A stretch of DNA of 64,000 nt from Methanoculleus methanifontis (GCF_030464365.1 NZ_VCYI01000002.1:124001-188000); one strand, 5' to 3'; counted from the stretch's first letter, positions 1-10,638 are shown. Program-made: numbers and translations. Notes: generated from the sequence alone by a model not told the origin.

Positions 1-1
1 C

Positions 2-1054
2 GCCGACCGCCATGCTCTCTCCGTCACCCGAACCGACGCCGCCGGTATCGAGATCTGGCACGCCGTCTTTGATGGAGGGGGCGACGAATACGGCACCGTC
101 ATCGTGCCGGTTTCGGACGGCGGCCTGATTGTCGGAGGGTCGGTCAAACAATCTCCGGGAAGCGACGGGCACGCCCTGCTGCTCAAGATCGCGGAGGACG
201 GCCGGATCGAGTGGAACCGGTCTTTCCCGGCACGGTACGGCGTTGAGGCAGTCGCCGCCCATGCTGACGGCAGTTTCACCGCCGGGACGGGTGACGGGTC
301 TCTATTCCGGGTGGCCGGCGATGGGACACCGCTCTGGAGCAGCCGGGTTTCGGGGTCTGTGCCTGGAGTCTCCGGTCTGCCGGACGGGGGCATCGTGGCT
401 GCAGGGAGCAAGCACGAGAGGGATATCTGGGTGGCGGTCGCGAACGATACCGGGTCGCTGCTCCGGGAAGAGACCTACCCGGATCTCGGACGGGGACGGG
501 CTCTGGGGGTCGCTTCGGCATCGGGCGGGGGATGCATCGTTGCAGGGACGACGGATAGCCATCCGCTCTGGGTGATGCGGCTCGATGGGGAAGGCAACGT
601 CATCTGGAGCCGCACCTTCGAGGAAGGCCCTGAGTTTATCGGGGTCATGCTTCACCGTATATACTCGGTGCGAGAGAAGCCGGACGGTAGCGTGGAACTG
701 CTCTATAAGGTCGGCCGGGCCCTGAAGGGAGAGGAAGCCGGAGGATCGATTACGGTCGACCTGACCCTCGCCCGGGACGGCTCTGATATGAGCGTGACGG
801 AGTTTTATATGCCCTGCCCGGTTGTCCGGGCCTCCGGCGGGGGTTACGCCTGTGCCGCCCTCGAGAGTTCCGAGGGCAACGGTTACACCATGGGGAACCA
901 TCTCGGGTCGCCGATTCACGTGATGAAATGTGACGATCGCGGTGAGATTGTCCGGGTCAGTGCCGGCACGGAGGCGGAGGTGGAAATCGTCACGGACATC
1001 TTGCAGACCCCGGATGGGGGGTTTGCGGTTCTTGGCGGGTCTACGAAGACCTGA
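2..1054 (+). CDS. Beta-propeller-like secreted protein, 5' end missing
   Basis: The reading frame is open from the first bases of the window, so the start codon and any signal peptide lie upstream; 350 codons are visible. The protein is built from short repeats with a G-G-x-(I/V)-x-A-G core followed about ten residues later by a W or W-like strand, for example DGGLIVGG, DGGIVAAG, GGGCIVAG and DGGFAVLGG at the end. This is the pattern of a PQQ/Kelch-like beta-propeller of the methanogen surface-lipoprotein type. It closely resembles the two complete lipoproteins at 31175 and 32367, down to the terminal FAVLG motif. The function is unknown; extracytoplasmic location is inferred from those relatives. 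Confidence 0.75.
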   Translation, partial: ADRHALSVTRTDAAGIEIWHAVFDGGGDEYGTVIVPVSDGGLIVGGSVKQSPGSDGHALLLKIAEDGRIEWNRSFPARYGVEAVAAHADGSFTAGTGDGSLFRVAGDGTPLWSSRVSGSVPGVSGLPDGGIVAAGSKHERDIWVAVANDTGSLLREETYPDLGRGRALGVASASGGGCIVAGTTDSHPLWVMRLDGEGNVIWSRTFEEGPEFIGVMLHRIYSVREKPDGSVELLYKVGRALKGEEAGGSITVDLTLARDGSDMSVTEFYMPCPVVRASGGGYACAALESSEGNGYTMGNHLGSPIHVMKCDDRGEIVRVSAGTEAEVEIVTDILQTPDGGFAVLGGSTKT

Positions 1055-1102
1055 ACCTTCGAGAGCCCGTATGCTCTCCCGGTGCCGACTGCTATCATAA
1101 CC

Positions 1103-1128
1103 TTTATAGTTAGGTCAAACCAAACTAA
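1103..1128 (+). promoter_or_regulatory. MarR-gene promoter with operator TTAGGT-N7-AACTAA
   Basis: A TATA-like TTTATAG at 1103-1109 lies about 32 bases before the marR ATG. An imperfect palindrome TTAGGT (1110-1115) N7 AACTAA (1123-1128) runs from just after the TATA box to the expected start of transcription, a typical repressor position. The same half-sites with the same spacing recur at 1580-1598 in front of lon. Confidence 0.6.
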
Positions 1129-1140
1129 TCAGTATCAACC

Positions 1141-1560
1141 ATGGCGGCGAGACACGAGCACCTGTTCGAAGTGTTTGATCGCCTGATCGCCATCAAGAAC
1201 GAATGCTCCTCCGAGATCTTCTCCGAATGCGGGCTTGTCGACGTGACGGTGAAGCAGGTCGCCTACCTGAAGACGATCGACGAGCACGGCGACGTGACGT
1301 TCAGCAGACTCGCCGAGATCACCAGGAACTCGAAACCCACCGTGACGGAGATGGTTAATCGGTTCGTCCGGATGGAGTGTGCCTACCGCCAGAAGTCCCC
1401 CGACGACGGGCGGGTCACCTACATCCGGCTGACCGAGAAGGGCCGGATGCTGGCAAACGCCGAGCGGAACGCGCTGAACCGGATGATCGAGAGGGTGGTG
1501 CGGACGCTCGATGAGAACGAATTGGATCTCCTGGTGGAGATCTTGAAGAAGGTCGGATGA
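1141..1560 (+). CDS. MarR-family transcriptional regulator
   Basis: A 139-residue protein with the winged-helix MarR fold. An N-terminal helical dimerisation region is followed by the recognition helix around residues 55-80 (SRLAEITRNSKPTVTEMVNR) and a beta-wing with the DDGRV element near residue 95 that is diagnostic of MarR proteins. A C-terminal helix completes the dimer interface. The ATG follows a TATA box by about 32 bases, so the mRNA has a very short leader. The gene sits 54 bp before lon, and both genes carry the same TTAGGT-N7-AACTAA palindrome. I infer that it represses itself and lon; the inducer cannot be read from the sequence. Confidence 0.88.
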   Translation: MAARHEHLFEVFDRLIAIKNECSSEIFSECGLVDVTVKQVAYLKTIDEHGDVTFSRLAEITRNSKPTVTEMVNRFVRMECAYRQKSPDDGRVTYIRLTEKGRMLANAERNALNRMIERVVRTLDENELDLLVEILKKVG

Positions 1561-1579
1561 TTTTTGCCCGGCAAAACAG

Positions 1580-1598
1580 TTAGGTAAATGCGAACTAA
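1580..1598 (+). promoter_or_regulatory. Second copy of the MarR operator, in front of lon
   Basis: TTAGGT (1580-1585), seven bases, then AACTAA (1593-1598) repeats the arms and spacing of the site at 1110-1128. It ends 16 bases before the lon ATG, so bound repressor would cover the lon initiation region. An ATG at 1588 lies inside this palindrome and is therefore unlikely to be the lon start. Confidence 0.6.
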
Positions 1599-1614
1599 AC
1601 AATCCGGAGTCACC

Positions 1615-3996
<2,382 letters not shown>

Positions 3997-4075
3997 CCAT
4001 CACAACTTTTTGCCGGCCCCCCCTCTATTCCGGTGTTTTTACACCCTCTTTTTGCCCCAAAAACGATCCCGGGAG

Positions 4076-4130
4076 TCCGACGTGTAGACGATTGTCACAG
4101 AAATCGTTTATAGAAGAACGTCGCTCTCCC
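4076..4130 (+). promoter_or_regulatory. Repeated promoter element, copy A
   Basis: The core GTAGACG, then CACAGAAATCG and TTTATAGAAGAACG, closely matches elements at about 10791, 15765, 33519 and 34461. TTTATAG is the TATA box and AGAAATCG occupies the BRE position. Conservation extends about 25 bp upstream of the TATA box, more than a basal promoter needs. Confidence 0.6.
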
Positions 4131-4134
4131 TAAA

Positions 4135-4272
4135 GTGAACGAGACCCTCCGCACCGGCTTTATGGAGATGCCGCTCTCGGAGAACGGGGTGGTGTGTATC
4201 GCCGGGGACTACCGGGGAAAGATCGCGGAGTAGCGCGGGAACTACTACGTGATCGACTTCATCGTCGCCTGA
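4135..4272 (+). pseudogene. Small ORF with in-frame TAG
   Basis: A GTG-initiated frame directly behind promoter copy A encodes 32 residues ending at TAG (4231-4233), then continues in frame for 12 more codons (RGNYYVIDFIVA) to TGA. The continuation looks protein-like, which suggests a nonsense mutation in a gene of about 45 codons. TAG as pyrrolysine is conceivable in methanogens, but nothing else in the window supports it. No homologue is recognised. Confidence 0.4.
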
Positions 4273-4283
4273 TCCCCGCCCCC

Positions 4284-4769
4284 CTAAACCCTCTTTGCTA
4301 TCGTCTCGATCGCTTCAATAATCGTCTGCTGCTGCGGCTTGATGATCGCGACCGGGCAGTCGGCGATCTTCTCCACAATCGGCGCGAGGATGGGTGCGCA
4401 GATGATTCCGAGTGCCCCTTCCTTGTCGGCTCGCACCGCGGCGATGATGCACTCTTCAAGGGAATCGGCCGCGTAGCCCCGGATATGGTATTGCTTGCTG
4501 CCGATGGGAAGGTCGCGGTTATCGATCTCGTCGAGCAGGAACCGGGCCGCGATCACCGCGATGAAACTCTTCTCCCGGGGTTCAAGGACGTTGACGATCC
4601 GCCGGACGGTCGAGAGGCGCGGGTCCGCCCTGCCCGACGTGAGTTTGTAGAGGGTGGCGGGCGGGATCCCGGCCCGTTCCGCGAGGTCGCGGATACTCAT
4701 ATCCTGCCGGGCGAGCTCCTCCATGAGGGCGTCGGCAAACTCGGTTTCAAAGATCTTTCGCGAAAGCAT
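4284..4769 (-). CDS. XRE-type HTH regulator next to the CoM operon
   Basis: A 161-residue protein with an N-terminal Cro/CI-like helix-turn-helix (about residues 20-65; core RDLAERAGIPPATLYKLTSG). A C-terminal effector-like domain ends in ADCPVAIIKPQQQTI. It is transcribed divergently from the coenzyme M operon. Its start codon is 13 bases from a perfect 10-1-10 palindrome at 4782-4802, so autoregulation and control of the operon are the natural reading. The effector is unknown. Genes of this type adjoin methanogenesis-marker genes in other methanogens, from memory of the family. Confidence 0.82.
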   Translation of the reverse strand: MLSRKIFETEFADALMEELARQDMSIRDLAERAGIPPATLYKLTSGRADPRLSTVRRIVNVLEPREKSFIAVIAARFLLDEIDNRDLPIGSKQYHIRGYAADSLEECIIAAVRADKEGALGIICAPILAPIVEKIADCPVAIIKPQQQTIIEAIETIAKRV

Positions 4770-4781
4770 CTATCTACTATG

Positions 4782-4802
4782 ATATTATCTTGAAGATAAT
4801 AT
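4782..4802. promoter_or_regulatory. Perfect 10-1-10 palindrome in divergent promoter
   Basis: ATATTATCTT (4782-4791), G, AAGATAATAT (4793-4802) is an exact inverted repeat. It lies in the gap between the divergent XRE regulator and the ABC-type ATPase that opens the coenzyme M operon. It is the only strongly AT-rich stretch nearby. It is probably the regulator's operator, and it may overlap the regulator's own TATA box. Confidence 0.7.
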
Positions 4803-4871
4803 TTTCCTAAACCGGTAAACGATCTGGCCATAAAGGAAAACACTTATGAATGCCCATGACGATGCTCGCAT

Positions 4872-5651
4872 ATGGTCTCATCACCCATCCGAGAGGTCAC
4901 GATCCTCCCGGGCCGGAGCCGGAGCGGCGAGCCGGAACGGTTCGAGGCGATCCCCATCCTGTCCGGGGACACGATCTCGATCGTCGGCCCCACCGGCTCG
5001 GGAAAGAGCGCCCTCATCAACGACATCGAGGTCTTCGCCCGGGGCGACACCGCGACGGGCCGGACGGTCCTCGTCAACGGGGAATACCCTCCTGAAGAGT
5101 TCGTTCGCGACCCGGCGCACAAACCCGTCGCCCTGATCACCCAGAACACCCGGTGCCTCGCCGATCTTGCGGTTGCGGAGTTTCTCGCGATGCACGTCCG
5201 GTCCCGGAAGATGGAGGACGAAAGCATCGTCGGCCGTACGATCGCCCTTGCAAACGAGTTCACGGGCGAGGCGATCCTCCCCGGCGCCCGGATGACCGCG
5301 CTCTCCGGGGGGCAGACCCGCTCGCTCCTGGTGGCGGACGCCGTCATGATCGCAGCAGCGCCGATCATCCTCCTCGACGAGGTCGAGAACGCCGGGATCT
5401 TCAAGGAACGGGTGATCGAGGTGCTCCGGGGCGAGGGGAAAGCAGTCGTCTTCGTCACGCACGATCCTCTGGTCTCCCTCCTCTCCGCCCGACGGATCGT
5501 GATGCGGGACGGGGCGGTCGAACGGGTGATCGAGCCGGACGGCAGGGAAATCGCCGCCCTCCGGGAGGCGCTCCGCCTCGACGGTATCCTCCGCCGGATG
5601 CGGGAGCAGATCCGGGCGGGCGACCTGATCACGGGACCGGTCGGGGCATGA
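4872..5651 (+). CDS. Soluble ABC-type ATPase, first gene of the CoM operon
   Basis: A 259-residue stand-alone nucleotide-binding domain. It has Walker A GPTGSGKSA near residue 40, signature LSGGQTRSLL, Walker B IILLDEVENA and an H-loop VFVTHDP. There is no transmembrane partner in the neighbourhood, so an energy-coupling or assembly role is more likely than transport. The stop codon overlaps the next gene's ATG (ATGA). The six following genes are equally tightly packed and lead to Mmp16, cysteate synthase and sulfopyruvate decarboxylase. The exact function is unknown; I infer an accessory role in building or reactivating the metal/sulfur protein of this operon. Confidence 0.85.
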   Translation: MVSSPIREVTILPGRSRSGEPERFEAIPILSGDTISIVGPTGSGKSALINDIEVFARGDTATGRTVLVNGEYPPEEFVRDPAHKPVALITQNTRCLADLAVAEFLAMHVRSRKMEDESIVGRTIALANEFTGEAILPGARMTALSGGQTRSLLVADAVMIAAAPIILLDEVENAGIFKERVIEVLRGEGKAVVFVTHDPLVSLLSARRIVMRDGAVERVIEPDGREIAALREALRLDGILRRMREQIRAGDLITGPVGA

Positions 5652-6355
5652 GGCTCGCCGTCGTCGCGGGACCGCCGTCCGCCGGGAAGACCGCGGTCGT
5701 GCGCCAGACCATCCGCACCCTTCTGGACCGGTACCGGATCGCTTACTTAAAAATCGACGTCGTCCGGGCGTTCGAGGACGAGGAGCTCGCGACCGAGTTC
5801 GGGATACCGACGCGGAAGGTCTGCTCCGGCGACCTCTGCCCGGACCACGCCGGGGTGATGGTGATGCGGGACGCTATCGCCTGGGCCGAAGAGGAGGGCG
5901 CCGACCTCCTCGTGGTCGAGAGTGCCGGGCTCTGCCTCCGCTGCTCTCCCTACACGACGCAGGGGCTCGGGATCGTCGTCCTCTCCGCCGTATCGGGGAC
6001 GAACACGCCCCTGAAGATGGCCGCGATGCTTGCGCTCGCCGACATTGCGGTCGTGACCCGGATTGATCTCGTCTCCCAGGCCGAGAAAGAGGTCTTCCGG
6101 GAGCGGATCCGGGAGGTGAACCCGGACCTCGATATCGTGGAGACGAACGCCGTCCAGGGGACCGGGATGCGCTACCTCCTCCGGGCCATCGAGGACTATC
6201 CGCAGATAACCGATCCCGATACAATCGTCCTCCGGGGTGCGCCGCCGCTCGGGGTCTGCACCCTCTGCATCGGGAAGACCGAGATCGGATGGCAGAACCA
6301 CTTCGGGGTCGTCCGGAGGCTCGAGGGCGCCGATTATCTCTTCCGGGGGGACTAG
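5648..6355 (+). CDS. HypB/UreG-like (G3E) GTPase
   Basis: A 235-residue P-loop GTPase with GPPSAGKTAV at residues 8-17 and a TRID specificity motif. Several cysteine motifs suit metal or Fe-S contacts: a Cys pair around DLCPDH, LCLRC, and VCTLC near the C-terminus. The G3E family (HypB, UreG, CobW) drives metal insertion into enzymes. The start overlaps the ATPase stop by four bases. Together with the ATPase and the Fe-S protein that follows, it forms what looks like a three-protein maturation module ahead of Mmp16. Family assignment is good; the client protein is an inference. Confidence 0.82.
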   Translation: MRLAVVAGPPSAGKTAVVRQTIRTLLDRYRIAYLKIDVVRAFEDEELATEFGIPTRKVCSGDLCPDHAGVMVMRDAIAWAEEEGADLLVVESAGLCLRCSPYTTQGLGIVVLSAVSGTNTPLKMAAMLALADIAVVTRIDLVSQAEKEVFRERIREVNPDLDIVETNAVQGTGMRYLLRAIEDYPQITDPDTIVLRGAPPLGVCTLCIGKTEIGWQNHFGVVRRLEGADYLFRGD

Positions 6356-6359
6356 TCCG

Positions 6360-6977
6360 GTGGCGTGGAACCCCCCGGGGAAGGATTGCGGGGCCTGCGG
6401 CGCCCCGACCTGCGAGGCGTTCCTCGAGCGGGTCCGGCGGGGAGAGAAAGCCCTCCCGGACTGCGTCTTCTACCCCACCGGGACCCCCTCCCCCCGGTTC
6501 GAGGGCGAGGCTTACCACTCCGGCCGGGACGTCCTCGGCGGCGAGTACGACTTCATCCTCGATCCCCTGCCCGGGGAGGTCTCGGCCAGGAAGATCGTCC
6601 TCCCCTTCCGCCCGGACCTCGTGGAGAAGTGGGGGATTGCGGCCGGGGATATCGTCGTCGGGAGGCCGGCCGGTGCGGGCTGCCCGGTCCAGCACGTCCT
6701 CTCGGTCCTGCATGCGAGCCCAATAAGCGGCCTCCTCACCTGCCTGGTCGTCGGGCCGCAGGCCTCGCGGGGCGGAGAGTTTAAGGACGTTGAGGCGTAC
6801 CACATCGTCGGTTTCGAGGGGATTGCCCGGGCGGTGCGGCGTGAACCGGTCTTCGGGATGCGGCAGCGGTTCCTGCCCGGCTACTGCATGATGAACCTTA
6901 CACACACGGGTGTCGTGAATATGATTCTCGCACAGTCCGGCGGTCTCCATGTGCGGGTGGAGGACATCAGGTTATGA
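6360..6977 (+). CDS. [4Fe-4S]-domain protein of the CoM operon
   Basis: A 205-residue protein starting at a GTG four bases after the GTPase stop, with a G-rich Shine-Dalgarno about ten bases upstream. Residues 8-35 contain DCGACGAPTCEAF and a fourth cysteine in PDCVFY, the CxxCxxxxC...C layout of the Fe-S domain found at the N-terminus of CdhE-type corrinoid proteins. The remaining 160 residues include a second cysteine region around GAGCPVQH and are not recognised. The stop overlaps the Mmp16 ATG (ATGA). It is probably an electron-transfer or cluster-carrying partner of Mmp16. Confidence 0.78.
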   Translation: MAWNPPGKDCGACGAPTCEAFLERVRRGEKALPDCVFYPTGTPSPRFEGEAYHSGRDVLGGEYDFILDPLPGEVSARKIVLPFRPDLVEKWGIAAGDIVVGRPAGAGCPVQHVLSVLHASPISGLLTCLVVGPQASRGGEFKDVEAYHIVGFEGIARAVRREPVFGMRQRFLPGYCMMNLTHTGVVNMILAQSGGLHVRVEDIRL

Positions 6978-8215
6978 AGACGATAGCAGAGATCGACGAG
7001 AAGATCCGGAGCGGTTCCGCGGTTGTTTACACCGCCGCGGAGTTCAAGCGCCTCGTCCGCGAGGGTGCAGAGGTCACGGCCGCGGAGGTCGACGTGGTCA
7101 CCACCGGAACCTGCGGGGTGGTGTCCGGGACCGCGGCGATCCTCTCGGTCCCGGTGGCGGCGCCGGGGACGTTCGAGCGGGCGGAGCGGGTCTGGCTGAA
7201 CGGCGTCCCCTGCATGCCCGGCCCCTGCCCGAACGAGCGTCTCGGGCTGCTCGACCTGATCGTCTCCGGGACCGCCCACGCCGGGGCCGGCTACGGGGGC
7301 GGGCACCTCTTCCGCGAGATCGTCGAGGGCCGCGAGATCGAGGTGCTGGTGGAGGCCGCCGACCGCTCGATCGAGGCGCGGGTGACCCTCGAGGACTTTT
7401 CCTACGCCCGGCTCTTCACCACCCGGAGTGCGTTTAAGAACTACACCGCCTTCCTCAACACCCGGCCGACCCGGTTGACGACCATCTTCTCGGTCACGGG
7501 GCTCCAGGGGCCCTGCCGGGAGGTCTCGGTCAGCGGGTGCGGCGAGATCAACCCGCTCGAGAACGACCCGGCACGGTTCGCGATCCGGGACGGAACCCCG
7601 GTCTTCCTGAACGGCTCGGCCGGTATCGTGACCGGGGAGGGGACCCGGAGCACCCCGGCCCGCCCCAACCTCACGGTCATCGCCGATATGGTCGGGATGC
7701 AGTCCCGCTACATGGGCGGGTTTGCGACCTCCGCGGGCCCCGAGTGCATCACGAGCCTCGGCGTCGCGATCCCGGTCCTCGACGACCGGCAGGTCGCGGC
7801 CCTCCGCGTCCTCGACGAGGATATCCCGCTCCCGGTCGCCGACATCAACACCCGGACGGTCCTCGATGAGGCAACCTACGCCGACGTCTGGCAGCGGCCC
7901 GACCGGGAGGTGACCTACCACCCCGAGTGGTGCGAGGAGTGTTCGGCCTGCGTCGCGGCCTCGGTCTGCCCGACGGGCGCGTTTACCCGCGAGACCGGGA
8001 TCGACCGCGACCGCTGTCTCGCCTGCACCGCCTGCATGGCCGCCTGCCAAAACAACGCCCTTGAGGCCGGCGAGGGCTCGCTCCGGGTCCGGGGGCGGAA
8101 GGTGCCGATCACGCTCCGCCAGTCCGGCCGGACGCTCGCGGAAGATCTCTGCCGGGACGTAAAAGAGCGGATCCTCGACGGTCGGTTCACCTTCACCGGG
8201 GGCGGGGGGCGGTGA
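6974..8215 (+). CDS. Methanogenesis marker 16 metalloprotein (DUF39 plus two [4Fe-4S] clusters)
   Basis: A 413-residue protein. About residues 1-310 form a DUF39 domain with conserved TTGTCGVVSG and a cysteine pair in PCMPGPCPNER. About residues 315-370 form a bacterial-type ferredoxin with two cluster motifs (CEECSACVAASVCP and CLACTACMAACQ). DUF39 is the catalytic domain of the enzyme that sulfurates aspartate semialdehyde to homocysteine in methanogens. The neighbours here make sulfoacetaldehyde, which must likewise become a thiol to give coenzyme M. I infer that this is the missing last step (ComF activity). The start overlaps the Fe-S protein stop and the stop overlaps the cysteate synthase start. 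Confidence 0.88.
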   Translation: MKTIAEIDEKIRSGSAVVYTAAEFKRLVREGAEVTAAEVDVVTTGTCGVVSGTAAILSVPVAAPGTFERAERVWLNGVPCMPGPCPNERLGLLDLIVSGTAHAGAGYGGGHLFREIVEGREIEVLVEAADRSIEARVTLEDFSYARLFTTRSAFKNYTAFLNTRPTRLTTIFSVTGLQGPCREVSVSGCGEINPLENDPARFAIRDGTPVFLNGSAGIVTGEGTRSTPARPNLTVIADMVGMQSRYMGGFATSAGPECITSLGVAIPVLDDRQVAALRVLDEDIPLPVADINTRTVLDEATYADVWQRPDREVTYHPEWCEECSACVAASVCPTGAFTRETGIDRDRCLACTACMAACQNNALEAGEGSLRVRGRKVPITLRQSGRTLAEDLCRDVKERILDGRFTFTGGGGR

Positions 8216-9501
8216 GGGAGAAGTACCTCCTCCACTGCCCGGGATGCGGCCGGCCCTTCCCGGACCGCTACACCCTCGACTGCCCGTCGGGGTGCGACGC
8301 GCTTCTGCGGACGGTTTACCGGGAACGCCGGCTCATCCTCCAGGATCTCCCCGGGATCTTCCGCTACGCATCATGGCTCCCCGTCGAGGGCCGCCTCCGG
8401 ATCGACGCCGGCCCGGTCTCCTACACGAGCATCGGGCTTGCCCGGGAACTCGGGCTCCCGGACCTCACCATCACGTTCTCCGGCTACTGGCCCGAGCGGG
8501 GCGGGCGGATGGAGACCTGCTCGTTCAAGGAGCTCGAGGCGCAGCCGACGGTGCTCCGCCTCCGGGAGAAGGGGGCCGGCGTCCTCCAGATCTCTTCTGC
8601 AGGGAACACCGGCCGGGCCTTCTGCCAGGCCTCGGCCCTGACCGGGGCGCCGGTCGTGGTGGTCGTCCCGGCCTCCGCCGCCGACCGGCTCTGGACGACC
8701 GTCCCGTCCCCGAATGTCTGCCTCGTCACGGTGGATGGGGACTACTCCGACTCGATCGCGTTCGGGCGGGAGGTCTGCTCGCTCCCCGGTATCGTCCCCG
8801 AGGGCGGGGCGAAGAACGTCGCCCGGCGGGACGGGATGGGGACGGTGATGCTGGATGGGACACTCTTCGCCGGCCGGCTCCCCGACGCCTACTTCCAGGC
8901 GGTCGGGAGCGGGACCGGGGCGATCGCCGCGTGGGAGGCCGCCGAGCGGCTCATCGCCGATGGACGGTTCGGCTCTCGCCTCCCGGAACTCCACCTCTCC
9001 CAGAATCTCCCCTTCGTCCCGATGGTCCGGGCATGGGAGGCGGGGAGGCGGACGATCGTGGCCGAGGATATGCCCGATGCGGAGGCCTCGATCGCCCGGG
9101 TCTCCGCCGACGTCCTCACGAACCGCCACCCACCCTGGGGAGTGCGGGGCGGGGTCCGGGACGCGCTCGCGGCCTCGGGCGGGAGGGTGTATGCGGTCAC
9201 AAACGGGGCTGCCCGGTCCGCCGGGAGGCTTTTTGCCGATACCGAGGAGATCGGCCTCGACCCGGCGGCGGCGGTCGCGGTCGCCTCGCTCATCCGGGCG
9301 GTGGAGGAGGGGCTCATCGGTCCGGATGAGCACATCCTCCTGAACGTCACCGGCGGGGGATATCAGCGTGCAGCAGAAGACCTCGACCGCTACCCGGTCG
9401 AGCCCTCCCTCCGAGTCCGGGCCGGGGAGGCATTCGCAGGGGACCTCCGGGATGCCGTCCGGGGCTGGCTCGCGGAGCGGGAGGTGGCTGTCCGTGCGTG
9501 A
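8212..9501 (+). CDS. Cysteate synthase (PLP-dependent)
   Basis: A 429-residue PLP fold-type II enzyme related to threonine synthase. An N-terminal zinc-ribbon-like segment has CPGCGRP and CPSGC. The Schiff-base lysine is expected in TCSFKELE near residue 105, and phosphate-binding glycines lie in SAGNTG. It converts phosphoserine and sulfite to cysteate, the first committed step of coenzyme M synthesis in Methanomicrobiales and Methanosarcinales. The neighbouring ComDE uses the derived sulfopyruvate, which supports cysteate synthase over threonine synthase. The GTG start overlaps the Mmp16 stop by four bases. Confidence 0.88.
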   Translation: MREKYLLHCPGCGRPFPDRYTLDCPSGCDALLRTVYRERRLILQDLPGIFRYASWLPVEGRLRIDAGPVSYTSIGLARELGLPDLTITFSGYWPERGGRMETCSFKELEAQPTVLRLREKGAGVLQISSAGNTGRAFCQASALTGAPVVVVVPASAADRLWTTVPSPNVCLVTVDGDYSDSIAFGREVCSLPGIVPEGGAKNVARRDGMGTVMLDGTLFAGRLPDAYFQAVGSGTGAIAAWEAAERLIADGRFGSRLPELHLSQNLPFVPMVRAWEAGRRTIVAEDMPDAEASIARVSADVLTNRHPPWGVRGGVRDALAASGGRVYAVTNGAARSAGRLFADTEEIGLDPAAAVAVASLIRAVEEGLIGPDEHILLNVTGGGYQRAAEDLDRYPVEPSLRVRAGEAFAGDLRDAVRGWLAEREVAVRA

Positions 9502-10615
9502 GGGCTGCATTCTCGACCGGCTCGCCGCCCTCGGGGTCGATACGGTGGCATCGCTCCCCTGCGACAGGACACAGGACCTCTGCGCCCTCATCCCGGAGCG
9601 GTTCCGTGCCGTGAACCTCACCCGGGAGGAGGACGGTGTGGGGATCTCGGCCGGGCTCGCGATGGCCGGGAAGCGGCCGGTGCTCCACATGCAGAGTTCG
9701 GGGCTCGGGAACTCCTTGAACGCCATCATGTCCCTCACCGTCACCTTCGGCCTCCCCCTCCCGATCCTCGCGAGCTGGCGGGGGGTCTACCGGGAGGCGA
9801 TCCCGGCCCAGGTGCCGTTCAACCAGGCGGTCCCGGAGGTTCTCGCGGCGCTCGGGATCCCATATACCGTCATCCGCGGTCCCGAGGATGAGGAGTTGAT
9901 CGATGAGGTCGTCCGGGACGCGTACGATAATATGCGGCCGCACGTGGGGCTGATCCTCCCCTCGTTCTGGGAGGGAACGGAGGAGGCCTGCCCGGCGGAG
10001 CAGCCGCCCCCGCCCCGGGCCCGCGAGTCGGCGCTCGAGTACCGGCGAACCTTCCGGGAACCGGTGATGGCCCGGAACGACGCAATCCGGGCTATCGCCG
10101 ACAGCCTGGATGGGGAAGCGGTCGTCGCAAACATCGGCGTCCCCTCAAAAGAGCTCTACGCGGCCAAAGACCGGGACCTCAACTTCTACATGCTCGGAAG
10201 CTACACCCAGGCGACGCCGATCGGGCTCGGGCTCGCGCTTGCGACGGATAGAGACGTCGTCGTCCTCGACGGCGACGGGAGCCTGCTCGGGACCGCCGTC
10301 CTCCCGGTTGTGGCGGCGCAGGCCCCGGCGAACCTCACGATCGTCTGCCTGGACAACGGGGCCTTTGGGAGTACAGGGAACCAGCCCACCCCGGCCTCCA
10401 GCCTCGTGGACATGGAGCTCCTCGCCCGTGCCGCCGGGATCCGGCGGACGTGCAAGGTGCAGGACGAGGAGGAACTCGCGGAGGCCTGGGAGAGCCGGGG
10501 GCCGGGCCCGACCTTCATTCACGTGGTCTTGAAGCCCGGGAATGCCGCGGTCCCGAACATCCCGCTTGCTCCAGGGAAGATCCGGGAGCGGTTCGTGCGG
10601 GCGTTCCGGGGATGA
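9494..10615 (+). CDS. comDE: Sulfopyruvate decarboxylase, fused alpha and beta subunits
   Basis: A 373-residue ThDP enzyme. The N-terminal half is the pyrimidine-binding ComD part (LPCDRTQDL, a catalytic Glu in VNLTREEDGVGI). The C-terminal half is the ThDP/Mg-binding ComE part, GDGSLLG followed about 25 residues later by DNGAFGSTGNQ. It decarboxylates 3-sulfopyruvate to sulfoacetaldehyde. In Methanocaldococcus the two halves are separate genes; here they are one chain. The GTG start lies inside the end of cysteate synthase (8-bp overlap), so the two are translationally coupled. Confidence 0.9.
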   Translation: MREGCILDRLAALGVDTVASLPCDRTQDLCALIPERFRAVNLTREEDGVGISAGLAMAGKRPVLHMQSSGLGNSLNAIMSLTVTFGLPLPILASWRGVYREAIPAQVPFNQAVPEVLAALGIPYTVIRGPEDEELIDEVVRDAYDNMRPHVGLILPSFWEGTEEACPAEQPPPPRARESALEYRRTFREPVMARNDAIRAIADSLDGEAVVANIGVPSKELYAAKDRDLNFYMLGSYTQATPIGLGLALATDRDVVVLDGDGSLLGTAVLPVVAAQAPANLTIVCLDNGAFGSTGNQPTPASSLVDMELLARAAGIRRTCKVQDEEELAEAWESRGPGPTFIHVVLKPGNAAVPNIPLAPGKIRERFVRAFRG

Positions 10616-10638
10616 GGACTCTGAGATAGTCCTCCCGA

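Noticed and set aside
8371-9744. 457-codon antisense frame over cysteate synthase and ComDE
   Set aside because: No domains, no promoter, and it spans two well-supported genes on the other strand.
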